A stretch of 64,000 nucleotides of DNA, taken from positions 1 through 64,000 of the forward strand of contig NW_027417077.1 in NCBI RefSeq assembly GCF_009905375.1, in the 5' to 3' direction. The notes below the pieces were generated by a model. The model searched no databases. It had not been told where the DNA came from and saw only the letters and a program-made list of their open reading frames with translations. The translations under genes were made by a program, and so were the position numbers. The DNA comes from Apium graveolens (Eukaryota > Streptophyta > Magnoliopsida > Apiales > Apiaceae). Shown here piece by piece: positions 1 through 11,213 of the stretch (positions are counted from its first letter, which is position 1; the number at the start of each line of letters is the position of its first letter).

Positions 1-2122
1 AAGACAAAAAGGCCATGACATTATGTTCAATGGTCTTGATCAAGACATGTTTGACCATGTCATAAACTACAAAATGGTTAAGGATATTTGTGATTATATT
101 CAAGTGCTATGTGAGGGAACTGGGCAAATCAGAGAGAACAAGATGCAACTTCTCATACAATAATATGAACACTTCTATTTTGAAGATAGTGAGTCACTGA
201 GTGACATTTTTAGTAGATTTCAAAAACTATTGAATTGTTAAATGTTGTATGAAAAAATCTACCAAACCAAGGATTCCAACCTTAAATTTCTGAGGTCTTT
301 ACAAAAAAAATGAAAGCCAATGACAGTCTGCCTTAAAAATTCACAAGAGTACAAGGATTGACACTTGAGAGACTATATGGTATATTGAAGACCTATGAGC
401 TTGAAATGGAACAAGATAAGATAATAGAGAAAGGAAGGAAGAAAGGTGGGTCTATGGCATGGGTAGCTGATCATGATAGAGTGGTGAAGATGAAGGTTTA
501 AGCTGTTAAACCTATACCAAGCATGAATGTTTGTGAAGGCGGGTCTGAAATGAGAAAAGGAAAAAGGTTGATAGATGAATATGAAGACTTTCCAAGTCAA
601 GATGATATGGATGAAATTGATGAGCATCTATTCTTTCTATCTAGGAGATTTGCAAAACTCAAATTCAAGACAAATTTTGGAGGTGCAAATAGTCCAATAG
701 AAACATGGTGACAAAACCAAATTCAAATATTTTAAGTGTGGATTGAGTGGTCATTTTGATAATAAGTGCAGAAGGCCAAATTCTGAAGAAAAAAAAGATT
801 TCGTCATGCTGATTACAAAAAAAATATTTTGAGTTGCTCAAACAAAAACAAAAAGCTTTTATAACTGAAGAAAATGACTAGGCAGCTGATGGAGATGATG
901 CCGATGAAGACATGAAGTATGTCAACCTTGCTCTCATGGCCAAGTCAGATGGAACAGAGGTTAGCTCATCTAGCAACCAGGTAATCACAACTAATCTTGC
1001 ACAACTTTCTAAAGATGAATGAAATGATTCTATAAATGTTATGTCTACTGAATTGTATCATTTATGTGTCACACTTAAATCACTCACTAAAGAAATTAAA
1101 GAGAATAATCAATTTTAAGTGAAAGAAATGCTGCATTAGAAACTCAATCCCTGATTTTGAGAAATTGAAAATTCAGTATAAAGTTGCTAAAAATGAGTTA
1201 AATGAGTCTTTGAAGAAAGAAGAAATTCTGAGAAAGCAACTTGAACATGAGCAAGAAATCATTGAAGACTGGAAATCTTCTAGGGATATTAGTGTACAGA
1301 TTGCCAAAGTTCAAGGTATTGAACCTATTTATGAAGCAGCCTGGAAGAAGAAAAAGAAGAAACTGGATCAATAATTAGTTGGTGGTCTATCAACGAATGT
1401 TGAATCAACGGTGATGAAGCTTATCCGTTGAAAGATAAAGCTCATCTGTTGAAATTTAATTCTCACAAAGAAAAGCTAGCAAAGCTGAATGAGAAATATG
1501 GTTCAGTTATAAAGTATTTTATCTCAGGAGAATCAAGCAAAACTAAGCATGCATGGTAAGTGAATATAGGACATCTGTCAATGAAGCAAATGAATGACAG
1601 GTTGGAAAAGATTGAGGTCAAAGCATAATCTAAAAGAAAAACCAATAGGAATAGGAAAGTAGGGACGAAAGAACCCAACTACACACCTAATAAGTATACA
1701 CCTGGAAAGACATGTGTAGAATGTGGTAGTGTTAATTATTTGTCTACTAACTGCAAGTCTGCTATAAATTCACCCATGTTTGTACCTCATACTTTACCTT
1801 ACATATATATGTCACCTATGCATGTCATGCCTGTTATGCACACACACAATTCACTTGCACAATTTCCTAATATGCCATTTGAACAGAATCCTTACTATGC
1901 TGCATTTAACATGCCACAAATGCCATATAGCATGCATGTCCTGAATAATATGTTTGCACAACCAATGCCATACCATATTAATAACATTGTGCCTGATGAA
2001 TCTCAACCTAATTATAGATTTTACAGACCTACCCTCAAGATAATGGTTGATCTTGAATTACCTTAGTCTAGTGGTGGAAAGTCCAAGAATATAAGAAGAA
2101 AGCTAACAAGGCATGACCCAAT
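1..2122 (+). pseudogene. Degenerate Sirevirus-like copia gag fragment
   Basis: Plus-strand pieces read as a broken Ty1/copia gag. The first 700 bp keep a UBN2-type gag pattern (for example LKFLRSL and TLERLYGILKTYELEMEQ), matching residues of the SIRE-1 gag at 32532-34517. Positions 1165-1374 give a charged, coiled-coil-like stretch. Near 1710 a CVECGSVNYLSTNC sequence resembles a decayed zinc knuckle, followed by a Met/Pro/His-rich tail (1740-2066). Stops and frameshifts separate the pieces, so it is dead. The 5' side lies outside the window. The 3' side ends where CACTA-3 begins at 2123. Family assignment rests on resemblance to the SIRE-1 gag in this same window. Confidence 0.7.
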
Positions 2123-4480
2123 CACTACAAGAAAAAGGTCTACCATGCAGTCGCAAATCCTAGTCAGTTTCATCTAACCATGTGGCAACATTTCCGAGAC
2201 GGTAATAGTGCCCGCACTTTGTAGTTGATGGGGAGACTACCTTCAGCTATTATGTTTTGTCCCAAATATTAGTGACAGATTTTAGTGACTAGCTCTGTTG
2301 CTATAGTTTAGGACCAGTATCAGCGACCGACTGACGTCTCCAACATTCGCGACAATTTTTAATAACTGGATTCCGTCACTAATTTGTAAAACATTTTCTA
2401 CCAATATTTGGTACAGTTTCCAGTTGATATTGGTAATGACCAACATGAGCTACCACCATTTGGTCGCTGATATTTAATTTTAAAATAACATAATTTTGTT
2501 GTTTTATCAATTTTTCTAAATTTGAACATGTTTCGTACCAATACAATTATAACAAAAAAAATGTACTAAGTACAATAAATATCCCAACACAAATACAATG
2601 AATACAAATATTTGAATACACGGATTGAACAAAATAAAAAGTTCATATTATCTTAAACAACATAATCCTCGAAAATAGCATAATCCTTGCAAACCACAAT
2701 CATACGTTCAAGTATTGTCTAAGTACGAAAGTACAATTCAGAAATATAAATGACTTCAAAAATCCTATGATGTGCCAAAGTCGTCATCCTGATCATCATG
2801 TTGCTGGTGTCATCCCTGCATTTAACACATGTAATTTAACTACATATATGTTTATACATATATAATAATATCTATGAAATAGCTCTACCTAACTCAGCAA
2901 TATCGATTTAGATGTTTGATTACCTCGTCACTATCCTTCTGAAGTGATGATTTTGCCGCAACCACTACACGAGCTAACTCATCAAGATGCAATGCTGCTA
3001 AATGCCCTTCCTGTGTAAGAAGAAGCTCGGGATTTTACTTCCCTGATCAAATTCCTAAGGTTTGTCAGGCTTCCAAATCTTTGTAAGTAGTCACTCAATC
3101 CATTTCCATCTATTGACGGATTAATTTAATTCCTTTGATATGTTGTGAGCTGTAAACTCTGCTCTCTGCAGTGGGTTGTAAATTTCTGAATTAATGACAC
3201 TGTGTTATCTAAACACGGACTTATATATATGCATAACTATTTTTACTTTCCACTTATATTCATACTCAAAAAACTACTCCATTAAAACTAACTTTTAAGA
3301 TAACAAATATACTAAATCACCGCCCTAATATATGTTTATAAGAAAATGAGTATGCATTATATGTAGCCTAAGTATAAACATAACTATAATTTTATTTAAG
3401 AATTGATGCATGATTAAAATAATAGGATGATGTTGGTTCTTTTACTCTAAGCATAACTAATAAAATGATAGAAACTGATGTTAAACTTAATAAAAACTTT
3501 AAAAGTTTTTAAAATTATTACCGTTATTTTACAAGCTTCCCGTATGCAGTCACTAGTGGCCACATACACATCCAACCAGTGAATAGAAATACCCTCAGAT
3601 TGAGACTCCCATAGAAAATTTAATCTCATTATTGCTAAGTAAACATGTGATATTCTGTATATTGCAATGTTGTAAATATATTAAAACTATTAATATGTAC
3701 CTTCACACAAATATGTTGGGTGATACTGCCACCTTTGTAGGTACGTTTGACCTTCTTCCCTTGAGGTACACAAGCATACCTATTACTGGAAGCAGTAGAA
3801 CGCTTCTTTAAACACTTCCCATCTCTCCACTATTCACACATCGGAGCCCATATTTGAGGAGAGCACCACCAGGGACTATACTCGTGCATGTACCGCAGTC
3901 CCCCGTTTGGTTCATCTTCATGGTCAATTCCAACATTGGTATTGGTTTAGCTACATAATTATGCCAGAAAAGAGTAGATATCTTGTGTAAAGCCAAGATG
4001 TCATATCTTGTATAAATTATAAGTTAATATCTTGTATAACATTTCTGCATTTAAGATACAACAGGATAAATTATAAGTTAATATCTTTTATAAAGCCTCT
4101 GGATATAGCAAGTTGAATATCTAACACTTAAGGCATTAAATCAGATCAGGACGGGAAGTTAAATTAGATAGAAGTCAAAGAATTATTTATATTGAGCAAG
4201 GTCACGTCAGAATAGCAAACACACAGATGCAAATGCTTTTTAAAAATCAATTATCTTTAGACCAGAAGGAAAATCACTCAGAGAACTTTCAACTTCTAAC
4301 ACTTATGTGTCCACTCTTCATACTAAAAAGTTTAAAACCAAAACTAATATGGGAACATTAAACATAGAACCAAAAAGTATATGCTAGAAGACAACTGAAA
4401 TACGAAAGTCCTAAACTTAAGTTGTCTTTCTAATTATACAGCAAAGAATAATTTCGGAATAAGAACAGACGTAGATTTAA
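2123..4480. mobile_element. CACTA-3 remnant, left terminus plus gene scraps
   Basis: A classic plant CACTA terminus (CACTACAAGAAAA) starts at 2123 inside the gag remnant. The next 350 bp contain repeated GTCGC/GTCACT-type subterminal words. From about 2760 to 4000, minus-strand exon-like blocks resemble a TnpA-type gene. I find no matching right terminus (CTTGTAGTG) nearby, so the element appears truncated where the Copia-2 LTR begins, or its right end is unrecognisable. Three bases upstream of the terminus are AAT. Confidence 0.65.
2765..3996 (-). pseudogene. Fragments of a Ptta/En/Spm-type CACTA protein gene
   Basis: Minus-strand exon-like blocks lie inside CACTA-3. Block 3697-3850 gives KKRSTASSNRY and RTYKGGSITQHI, the basic stretch plus GGS motif typical of plant Ptta/En/Spm transposase domains. 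Block 3530-3629 gives SIHWLDVYVATSD. Block 2925-3040 gives LTQEGHLAALHLDELARVVV, like the C-terminal part of such proteins. Block 2765-2815 gives an Asp-rich tail ending DDFGTS before a stop. The order along the minus strand fits one multi-exon gene read towards the left terminus. In-frame stops (near 3835 and 3050) and missing exons indicate a pseudogene. Exon edges are estimates. Confidence 0.55.
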
Positions 4481-4485
4481 TAATG

Positions 4486-4820
4486 TGTAATGATCTAAGG
4501 GATCGTATATGAAAGGGTATTGTAGAGTTCCATTTACTAGGTCCAAAGTTTTATTGGGTTTAATTCTAAACATGTTTTATTTATTTGTTTTGTTTAATAT
4601 TGATTTAAATAAATCAGTGTGTACACGTTGAATTAGTAATAGTCTGTTGGGAGTTCATGGAGATAAATCAGGAGTATGGCTTGGTTTTTAGGAGTCATAG
4701 ACGTTAGCTGATTTTTTTTATTATCTTGTAATGCTTTCAGTTTATATCAAGTAATCCTACTTGCATTTTTCAAACGATTATCATTACTCTGATTCATATC
4801 ATATCAGTTTGGTTCTAACA
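4486..4820 (+). repeat. Copia-2 5' LTR (left edge approximate)
   Basis: The segment ends in ...TTCTAACA and is followed two bases later by GGTATCAGAGCAC, the copia primer-binding site, then by a gag start at 4877. This places a copia LTR immediately to the left. The left edge is set at a TGTAATG; 4491 is an alternative. No partner LTR is in the window because the element is truncated near 14219. Confidence 0.6.
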
Positions 4821-4821
4821 T

Positions 4822-4836
4822 CAGGTATCAGAGCAC
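4822..4836 (+). other. Copia-2 tRNA-Met primer-binding site
   Basis: AGGTATCAGAGCAC differs from the canonical TGGTATCAGAGC site only at its first base and sits directly after the LTR on the plus strand, about 40 bp before the gag start. Confidence 0.6.
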
Positions 4837-4876
4837 TATAAATACCTAAAGAAATATCCTACCGAGACACACAACA

Positions 4877-5013
4877 ATGACAGACTCAAGCAAAGGCAAA
4901 GACGGGAAAATTGGACTTAGCTACTCAATGCTAACAAAAACAAATTATACTGTATAGGCTATAAAAATGCAAGTATATTTGCACGCATATAACGTGTGGG
5001 AAGCAGTAGGGCC
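4877..5013 (+). pseudogene. Copia-2 gag, N-terminal part
   Basis: The ATG at 4877 opens a gag homologous to Copia-1 gag: GLSYSMLTKTNYTV, a stop (TAG where Copia-1 has Trp), then AIKMQVYLHAYNVWEAVGP. The reading is cut at 5013 by Copia-1 and resumes at 9797 (DPKAPIDYQADKRAM), is cut again at 9877 by CACTA-2, and resumes at 13099. The UBN2 gag domain is therefore split into three pieces. Stops in the coding pieces show it was no longer functional. Confidence 0.8.
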
Positions 5014-5292
5014 TATAAGGTTTAAACAGGGATACAAAATATAGTAAACAACTCAACTTGTTATTGAATGGAAAACAAACGTTCTAAATTGAAGTAATTG
5101 TACTTTCAGAAAGAATGCAGAAATTTAAACTAGGTTGATCCTACAAACCAGGAACCAACTCTCCTATTTTACTTCAACTACCCACGACCTATTCTTAAAA
5201 CATGCCCACGTCTGTGTAACAACTTACATACTTATTCAACAAAAACAAATAAATAAACTATCCTATGTTTAGATTAAATAATTAATCCAACA
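5014..5292 (-). repeat. Copia-1 3' LTR
   Basis: This is the left copy of the 279-bp LTR. On the minus strand it starts TGTTGGATTAATT and ends CCTTATA, so it lacks the usual terminal CA. It is flanked outside by GGGCC. Confidence 0.93.
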
Positions 5293-5306
5293 TATTCCCC
5301 CTTAAT
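5293..5306 (-). other. Copia-1 polypurine tract
   Basis: On the minus strand this reads AGATTAAGGGGGAATA directly before the 3' LTR, right after the pol stop codon (TAG at 5307-5309). Confidence 0.8.
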
Positions 5307-5672
5307 CTAAACATGATTAAGATTCTTAACAACCAACAACTCGCGCATCTTTTTGAACTTGATCACAGACATAGGCTTCGTCAGAACATCTGCTCTCTGT
5401 TGATCAGTGTTTATATGCTTGATAATGATCAGCCCCTTCTCTACACAGTCTCGAATAAAATGATAACACGCATCTATGTGCTTACTTCGACCATGGAACA
5501 CAGGATTTCTTGCCAGGTCGATGGCAGACCTATTGTCAATATGAATTACTACAAGTCCAGGTTGAACGTCTGAGATTTGGCTAAGAAGTCTATGCAACCA
5601 TATTCCTTGACAACCAGTAGACGTAGCATCCATAAATTCAGCCTCACAACTCGATAAAGCCACACACCTCTA
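5307..5672 (-). pseudogene. Copia-1 RNase H domain
   Basis: This is the C-terminal RNase H of the copia polyprotein, which degrades the RNA strand during reverse transcription. ALSSCEAEFMDAT carries the conserved Glu, and the DVLTKPM motif lies near the end. Two adjacent stops (5670-5672 and 5676-5678) separate it from reverse transcriptase, in a spot where relatives read WVSQKQR; both are TAG and could derive from CAG. The frame is unchanged relative to the rest of pol. The final stop lies just before the polypurine tract. Confidence 0.9.
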
Positions 5673-5675
5673 TTT

Positions 5676-6896
5676 CTAAGAGACCCAAGTGATTAAAGAC
5701 TCATCCAAGTAAAATGCAATACCTCCAGTACTTTTCCTGTCTACTACATCACCTGCCAGATCACTATCGGAAAACCCAGACAGCATGTAATCTCCTCGAC
5801 CTTTTGTGTACACCAAGCCACAGTTTAAGGTTCCTTTTACATATCTCAATATTCTTTTAACAGCACCTTGATGAAGTGTAGTAGGCCTCTCCATAAAACT
5901 ACTCACCACACCAACTGCGTATGCTATATCTGGACGGGTGTGTACGAAATACCGAAATCCACCTACAGTACTCTTGTATTCAGTGGCATTAACAGATTTT
6001 CCAGTTTCATCTTTGTGCATCTGTAACTTAGGCTCCATTGGAAACTTTACTTCATTACAATCAGACATACCAGCTTTTTCAAGAAGTTTCATAGCATATG
6101 CCACCTGTTTTAGTTCAATGAAACCTTTTCCCTGTTCGACTTCAATGCCAAGATAATAGCTTAATTTACCCAAATCAGACATCTTGAACTCTTGATTCAT
6201 CTGTCTCTTAAATTTAACAATATTGCTTACACTAGTGCCTGTAACAATCAAGTCGTCAACATAAACTCCAATAATTAACGACTCGCTGCCCTCCCGTTTT
6301 GTATATATAGCATACTTCAGAGGACATTTCACAAAACCAAGCTTCTCGAGACATTTGTTCAGCTGTGTATACCAAGCTCGTGGAGCTTGACGGAGGCCAT
6401 ACAATGCCTTGTACAATTTGTAAACTTTCCCTTCTTGTCCCTTCTCCACATAACCTTCAGGTTGATTGACGTATACCTCCTCATACAATCTGCCATTCAG
6501 AAATGCAGATTTTACATCTAAATGATGTACCTCCCACTCGTTCTTGGCGGCAATAGCTAGCAATAAGCGTACCGTTTCCATTCTCGTCACAGGAGCAAAC
6601 ACTTCTTCAAAATCAACACCAAACTTGTGCACATTCCCCTTCGCCACCAACCTTGCCTTGTGTTTCAGAATGTCACCATTGGTATCTCTCTTTGTTTTAT
6701 ATACCCACTTTAAGTCTATAGCACAATGACCTGGAGGCAAATCTGTTAGCTCCCATGTTTTATTTCGCTCTATTGCTTCAATCTCACAGTCCATAGCCTT
6801 CTTCCATTGATGTTCCTTGATTGCTTGGTTATAGCAGGCAGGTTCATCGATACTAACCAACAGAAGCTCATCAGCTAAGTCACCAGCTAGTTCCAC
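5676..6896 (-). pseudogene. Copia-1 reverse transcriptase domain
   Basis: A 406-residue open stretch forms the copia reverse transcriptase that copies element RNA into DNA. It shows WKKAMDCEIEAIERNKTWEL at the start, the palm motif [29 protein letters not shown], the catalytic YVDD (VYVDDLIVTG), LGIEV, the connection region, and the first RNase H Asp in GFSDSDLAGD. It is the longest uninterrupted part of the element. It is in frame with integrase upstream, separated by stops at 6987-6989 and 7191-7193 in the Ser/Gln-rich linker. Confidence 0.93.
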
Positions 6897-6986
6897 CTCT
6901 TCAGTCTCATTATAGATATTACTAATGAGCCTGAAGTTTCGTGAAGGCTCACTTCCATCATATGTCTCGTCTAAGTCATGTTGTGA

Positions 6987-7982
6987 CTAAACTGACCTGC
7001 CTGATTCTACAGAGCTTTGACCTGATGATTGAGCCGAGCTGTGACTTGATGTTGGTATCGCTGAATGAGGCATAAACATGCCACCATCTTGTTTCTCTTC
7101 TCTATCTCCAGAATTCTGCTCCTGAACTTCTTCAGCCTGATGACTTGTTACTACAAATGATGAGGTTACCACACTACCAGTTGCTTCTGTTTAATTCCAC
7201 GTCCAACTCTTCGCCTCATCAAAAACTACATATTTGCTTACAAGTATTGTCCTCGTATCAGGATCATATAACCTATAAGCTTTAGTTCCTGCTTCCCGTC
7301 CTAGGTGTACAACACATCTGCTTCTATTATCTAACTTCTTTGTATGCACACTAGGAACTTTCATGTAACAAACACAGCCAAAAACTCTCCAATGGTCGAC
7401 CTGAGGCTTCTTCTTTGTCCAGGCTTCATAAGGTGTGGCTCCCTCGACTGCTTTCATTGGTACTAGATTCAAAAGATATACAGCATGTCTAATGGCTTCC
7501 CCCCACATGTATGATGGCATATTTCTCTCATTTAGTAGACACCTTCCCATAGCTACCACAGTCCGATTACGACGTTCCACAACGCCATTCTGTTGTGGGG
7601 AGTATGGCGCTGTGTAGTGCCTGAGAATTCCATTGCGTTCATAGAAATTAGTGAATTCAATTGAACAGAACTCACCACTTCTATCTGTCCGTAAAACTTT
7701 TATTTCACAGCGTGATTCCTTCTCCACCAATGCCTTAACCTTCTTGAAGTAACTAAATGCCTCATCTTTTGTTTTGAGCATGTATACCCACATAGCATGA
7801 CTGAAATCATCCACAAAAAGTAGAAAATATCTATTACCAGAGAGAGTCGTTGGTGAGATGGGACCATATATATCTCCGTATATCAGTTCTAAACGTTGCT
7901 TTGCAGTGAAATCCGTCTGAGATGGGAATGGACACCTAGTTTACTTGGCCATTAAACAACCTTTACATACATCTTTAGGTTA
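6987..7982 (-). pseudogene. Copia-1 integrase domain and linker
   Basis: The integrase inserts the cDNA into the genome. The core (7191-7814 and just upstream) includes LLFVDDFSHAMWVY, the second catalytic Asp in VLRTDRSGEF (a Gly of the usual RGGEF is Ser here), and the catalytic Glu in SPQQNGVVERRNRT. The zinc-binding HHCC part lies upstream, with CKGC near 7965 on the minus strand. Stops at 7980-7982, 7941-7943, 7191-7193 and 6987-6989 break it, all in one frame. The linker up to reverse transcriptase is rich in Ser, Gln and Glu. Confidence 0.9.
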
Positions 7983-8711
7983 AATAAGGACAGGCAGACC
8001 TCGCACCATTCTGTTCCTAGACATGAGAAACATATAGTGGAAATTTACATGACCTAGTCGTGAGCGCCATAGCCAGGTAGTCTCATCTGTTTTTGCCAGT
8101 AAACATGCATCTCTATTATCTTTAACAACCATCTTATACAATCTGTTTGAAGATTTCTTTACTTTCATGATCAGCTTATCATTCTCATCATAAATCCACA
8201 AAAATTCCCCTTTAATAAGTACTTTACTACCACTTTCTGATAGCTGACTTAAGCTGATTATATTATTGCATAAGTTCGGAATAAAGTATACCTCTCTGAG
8301 CATGCACTTCTTGCCATCCTCTATTGTAAATATTACCAACCCCTTTCCATGTATCTTAACATTGGATCCATCACCGAACTTGACCTCTCTAGCCACTATT
8401 TCATCAAGCGTTTCAGACATATTACGCAGGCCAGTCATGTGGTTACTGGCCCTGTTGTCAAGGTACCATATGTTGGTTTCATTCAATCTGTCATTTCCAA
8501 CCGTGCTGAGCTTTGGAGACAGTCCCGTTTCGTTCAGCAAAATCATCTTTCTCCTATCATCATCACACTCAGCCAGTAAGAGCATGGGTTCATCAGCTTC
8601 AACTCGTGACAGATTAACTTCATTTGTTGACTCCCTCTCTCTGCGTTCTTTTCGACACTCAGACTGGTAATGTCCAAAAACACCGCAGTTGTAACACCGT
8701 ATTTTACTTCA
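7980..8711 (-). pseudogene. Copia-1 zinc knuckle, protease and pre-integrase
   Basis: After a TGA at 8709-8711 the frame gives a CX2CX4HX4C zinc knuckle (CYNCGVFGHYQSEC), then the protease start WYLDNRASNHMTG. The usual DNGASNHM signature has Gly replaced by Arg next to the catalytic Asp, probably inactivating. The GAG_pre-integrase segment follows with TTWLWRSRLGHVNFH. The stretch ends in a TAA at 7980-7982. Confidence 0.88.
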
Positions 8712-9449
8712 GTAACCTCTACCCCTTGCTTCAGTGTTGCTGCCTGAACCACCTTTGTATGCTCTTCTTAACCACTCCTCCCGTGTGAGAAGCAGATGCC
8801 CATCTTTACTTTCCCTCTTCGCCCACTCTTCTTCTGTTAAAAGAAGTTGTTGTTCACCACTCTCCTTTTGCCCACGCAACCTTTCCTCGAGAGCCTTCAG
8901 GGATCCAACCGTTTCCTCCACGGACATTGTCTCTAGATCACCAAATTGTTCAATGGCTGACACGATCTGTAAGAACTTTGTAGGTACATCTCGAAGGATT
9001 TTCTTTACCACATTAGCTTCTTCAATTTTCTCTCCCAAGGCCCTGATATTCATTACCTGGCCATTCAATCTCATACAAAACTCATCAAGTTGTTCACTGT
9101 CTTTCATGGTTAGTGCCTCAAATTCAGATTTCAGCGTCTGGATTTTTGCCTTCTTCACCTTGTCTACACCCAAATGAACTATTTTAATTGCCTCCCATGC
9201 TTATTTGGAGGTCTTCTTATCTACAATAGACAACAACAAATCCTCAGGAACACCTTGATAAATAATAGCCAATGCCCGTTTATCCACCTTGTCTTCAATT
9301 ACAGCCTTGGGATTCATTGGTTCTATAGCATCCCACACACCATGGGCTTGCATAAAGACTTGCATTTTCAGAGCCCATATTGTGTAGTTAGTTTTCGTAA
9401 GGATTGGATAACTTAAGCCAAAAGAGATTTCCTTGCTCTTTGTGTCCAT
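8709..9449 (-). pseudogene. Copia-1 gag
   Basis: The gag capsid protein starts at the ATG at 9447-9449 (a longer in-frame reading back to 9536 runs into the LTR, so it is rejected). It opens with ISFGLSYPILTKTNYTIWAL, the DUF4219/UBN2 entry, continues through DLLLSIVDKKTSK, and meets a TAA at 9201-9203. The rest (to 8709) includes LDEFCMRLNGQVMNIRALG and Arg/Gly-rich SNTEARGRGY, typical before the zinc knuckle. It is closely related to the decayed Copia-2 gag at 13102-13624. Confidence 0.9.
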
Positions 9450-9498
9450 CTCGAAAAGAAGTGTTTTGAAACAGTGTTTGGGTTTTATGTGTTTGAAG

Positions 9499-9510
9499 GC
9501 TCTGATACCA
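9499..9510 (-). other. Copia-1 tRNA-Met primer-binding site
   Basis: The reverse complement reads TGGTATCAGAGC, perfect initiator tRNA-Met complementarity, two bases inside the right LTR. Confidence 0.92.
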
Positions 9511-9512
9511 GA

Positions 9513-9791
9513 TATAAGGTTTAAACAGAGATACAAAATATACTAAACAACTCAACTTGTTATTGAATGGAAAACAAACGTTCTAAATTGAAGTAATTGT
9601 GCTTTCAGAAAGAATGCAAAAATTTAAACTAGGTTGTTCCTACAAACCAGGAACCAACTCCCCTATTTTACTTCAACTACCCACGACCTATTCTTAAAAC
9701 ATGCCCACCTCTGTGTAACAACTTACAGACTTATTCAGCAAAAACAAATAAATAAACTATCCTATGTTTAGATTAAATAATTAATCCAACA
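9513..9791 (-). repeat. Copia-1 5' LTR
   Basis: This is the right copy of the 279-bp LTR, flanked outside by the GGGCC duplication at 9792-9796. It carries roughly 9 substitutions relative to the left copy. Confidence 0.93.
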
Positions 9792-9796
9792 GGGCC

Positions 9797-9877
9797 CAAG
9801 GACCCAAAAGCACCCATTGATTACCAGGCGGATAAACGTGCTATGTAGATGATCTACCAGGCGATCTCAGAAGAATT
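9797..9877 (+). pseudogene. Copia-2 gag, middle part
   Basis: It continues Copia-2 gag after Copia-1 (KDPKAPIDYQADKRAM, a stop, then MIYQAISEE). It aligns with Copia-1 gag NPKAVIEDKVDKRALAIIYQ. CACTA-2 cuts it at 9877. Confidence 0.78.
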
Positions 9878-10379
9878 CATTATGCCATATATTGTATTCT
9901 GCAATGCTTCATCCTAGGTTTGCAAAGAAAAGCCTTATGCTAGCCTTTTAAACAAATGTCTAGAGCAACCCCTTTGTTTTCATGTTGCTACATAGTTAAA
10001 ATGTGTTACCAATATAGCATATATATAAAGATGATTTTTTTCATTTACCTAATTAATAATTATTTACATAGAAATGAATTGATAATTAATATATATATAT
10101 ATATTATTAAATTTTTTAAAAGGTTAGAATATTGGTAGAGTGATTTTTAGTATTATATCGATAAATTGAACATTTTATAAAACTTAATAAGTTATTAGTT
10201 GATTGATTTACAATATTTATATATTGTGGAATTTATATAATTTCATAATTAAATATTAAACATAATATTTATTAAAAGAAAAATAGAAATTAATAATTTA
10301 AATTTCAATCAAAAAAGTTATGTTGGCCTGTTAATTAAGAATAAAACTTAGGCTCAAAGTTGAAATTGGTGGGCAGGAG

Positions 10380-10935
10380 ATGAAAACTGATGAGCGGGTC
10401 ATTGAAATATTAACAAAAACAGAGAGAGCGGCTAGAAATAGAAAACTCGCACTCACATTTCAAACTCACACTCTCTGTAATCGAACAGTGTCTCAAGATT
10501 TCAGGTTTTCAAGTTGTTCATCTAGCGCGTCAGGATTTAAGTGTCCATTGGCGTGAATAGGGGTCCGATTAGTGCTGACTGGGGTTTGGACTGGGGTTCC
10601 AGTGTGGGGCTTCTCTAATTGCAGTTAAATTAGGTCAAGTTTTGGGGGTTTCAATCCAAGTGAACTAGTGCTTTCTTATTTCATCAAGTATTATTCTTAA
10701 ATTGAGCTTGTACTTTTATTTTAAATTATGGTTTCGAGTTGTGTTTATTGAAGCATAAATCTGTTTAGTTATAATTAACCATATATTGTTTTGGTGCGTA
10801 TTTTTCTATGTGATGAATTAGGTTGGTTGATTTATTGTGTTTTTAAGTGTTGAAGTTTTTGGAAGAGACTGGATTGCAGGATTGAAAGAAGAGGCTTTTA
10901 AGTGCCAACAGGTTCTTGCTCGTATGCACGAGGTA
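10380..10935 (+). other. Promoter/5'-end-like segment inside CACTA-2
   Basis: A pyrimidine-rich block around 10440-10485 with repeated ACTCGCACTCACA-type words is followed by a leader-like stretch with upstream ATGs. A later exon-like stretch ends at 10932 before a GT (LKEEAFKCQQVLARMHE). It looks like the 5' part of a transcribed gene taken into the transposon. The product is unknown. Confidence 0.35.
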
Positions 10936-11213
10936 TAATTTGTACTTGAAATTATGTTTTGATTTTGATAGAGATTTTGTTTTGTGGCTCTGTGTTAATA
11001 AATTAATTTGGAAATTTTAGGTGATTATTGTTGGTATAAAAACCTTTTAGTTACAAGAATCTATAGTTCATGCAATTAGAGCTTTTTTAGATTACCTATC
11101 TAATATGTCATTGTTGATCTGAGCAAGATACTTATATGTAACTTTGAGTTAGTATATTATGTGTATTGAATTTATAGACCGCTTAGCTCTACTTTCATTT
11201 CTTTCATTGTAGA

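Larger units (their letters stand above)
5014..9791 (-). mobile_element. Copia-1: complete Ty1/copia LTR retrotransposon
   Basis: Two 279-bp LTRs (5014-5292 and 9513-9791) flank a gag-pol region on the minus strand. A 5-bp target duplication GGGCC sits at 5009-5013 and 9792-9796. The primer-binding site is next to the right LTR and the polypurine tract next to the left one, which fixes the orientation. Domain order is gag, protease, integrase, reverse transcriptase, RNase H, the copia order. By eye the LTRs differ at about 9 positions (roughly 3%). The insertion interrupts Copia-2 gag. The coding region has eight in-frame stops and no frameshift. Confidence 0.95.

Noticed and set aside
8266..9177. 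Plus-strand ORFs of 134 and 147 residues over Copia-1
   Set aside because: Antisense shadows of gag and protease; the minus strand carries zinc-knuckle and gag motifs.
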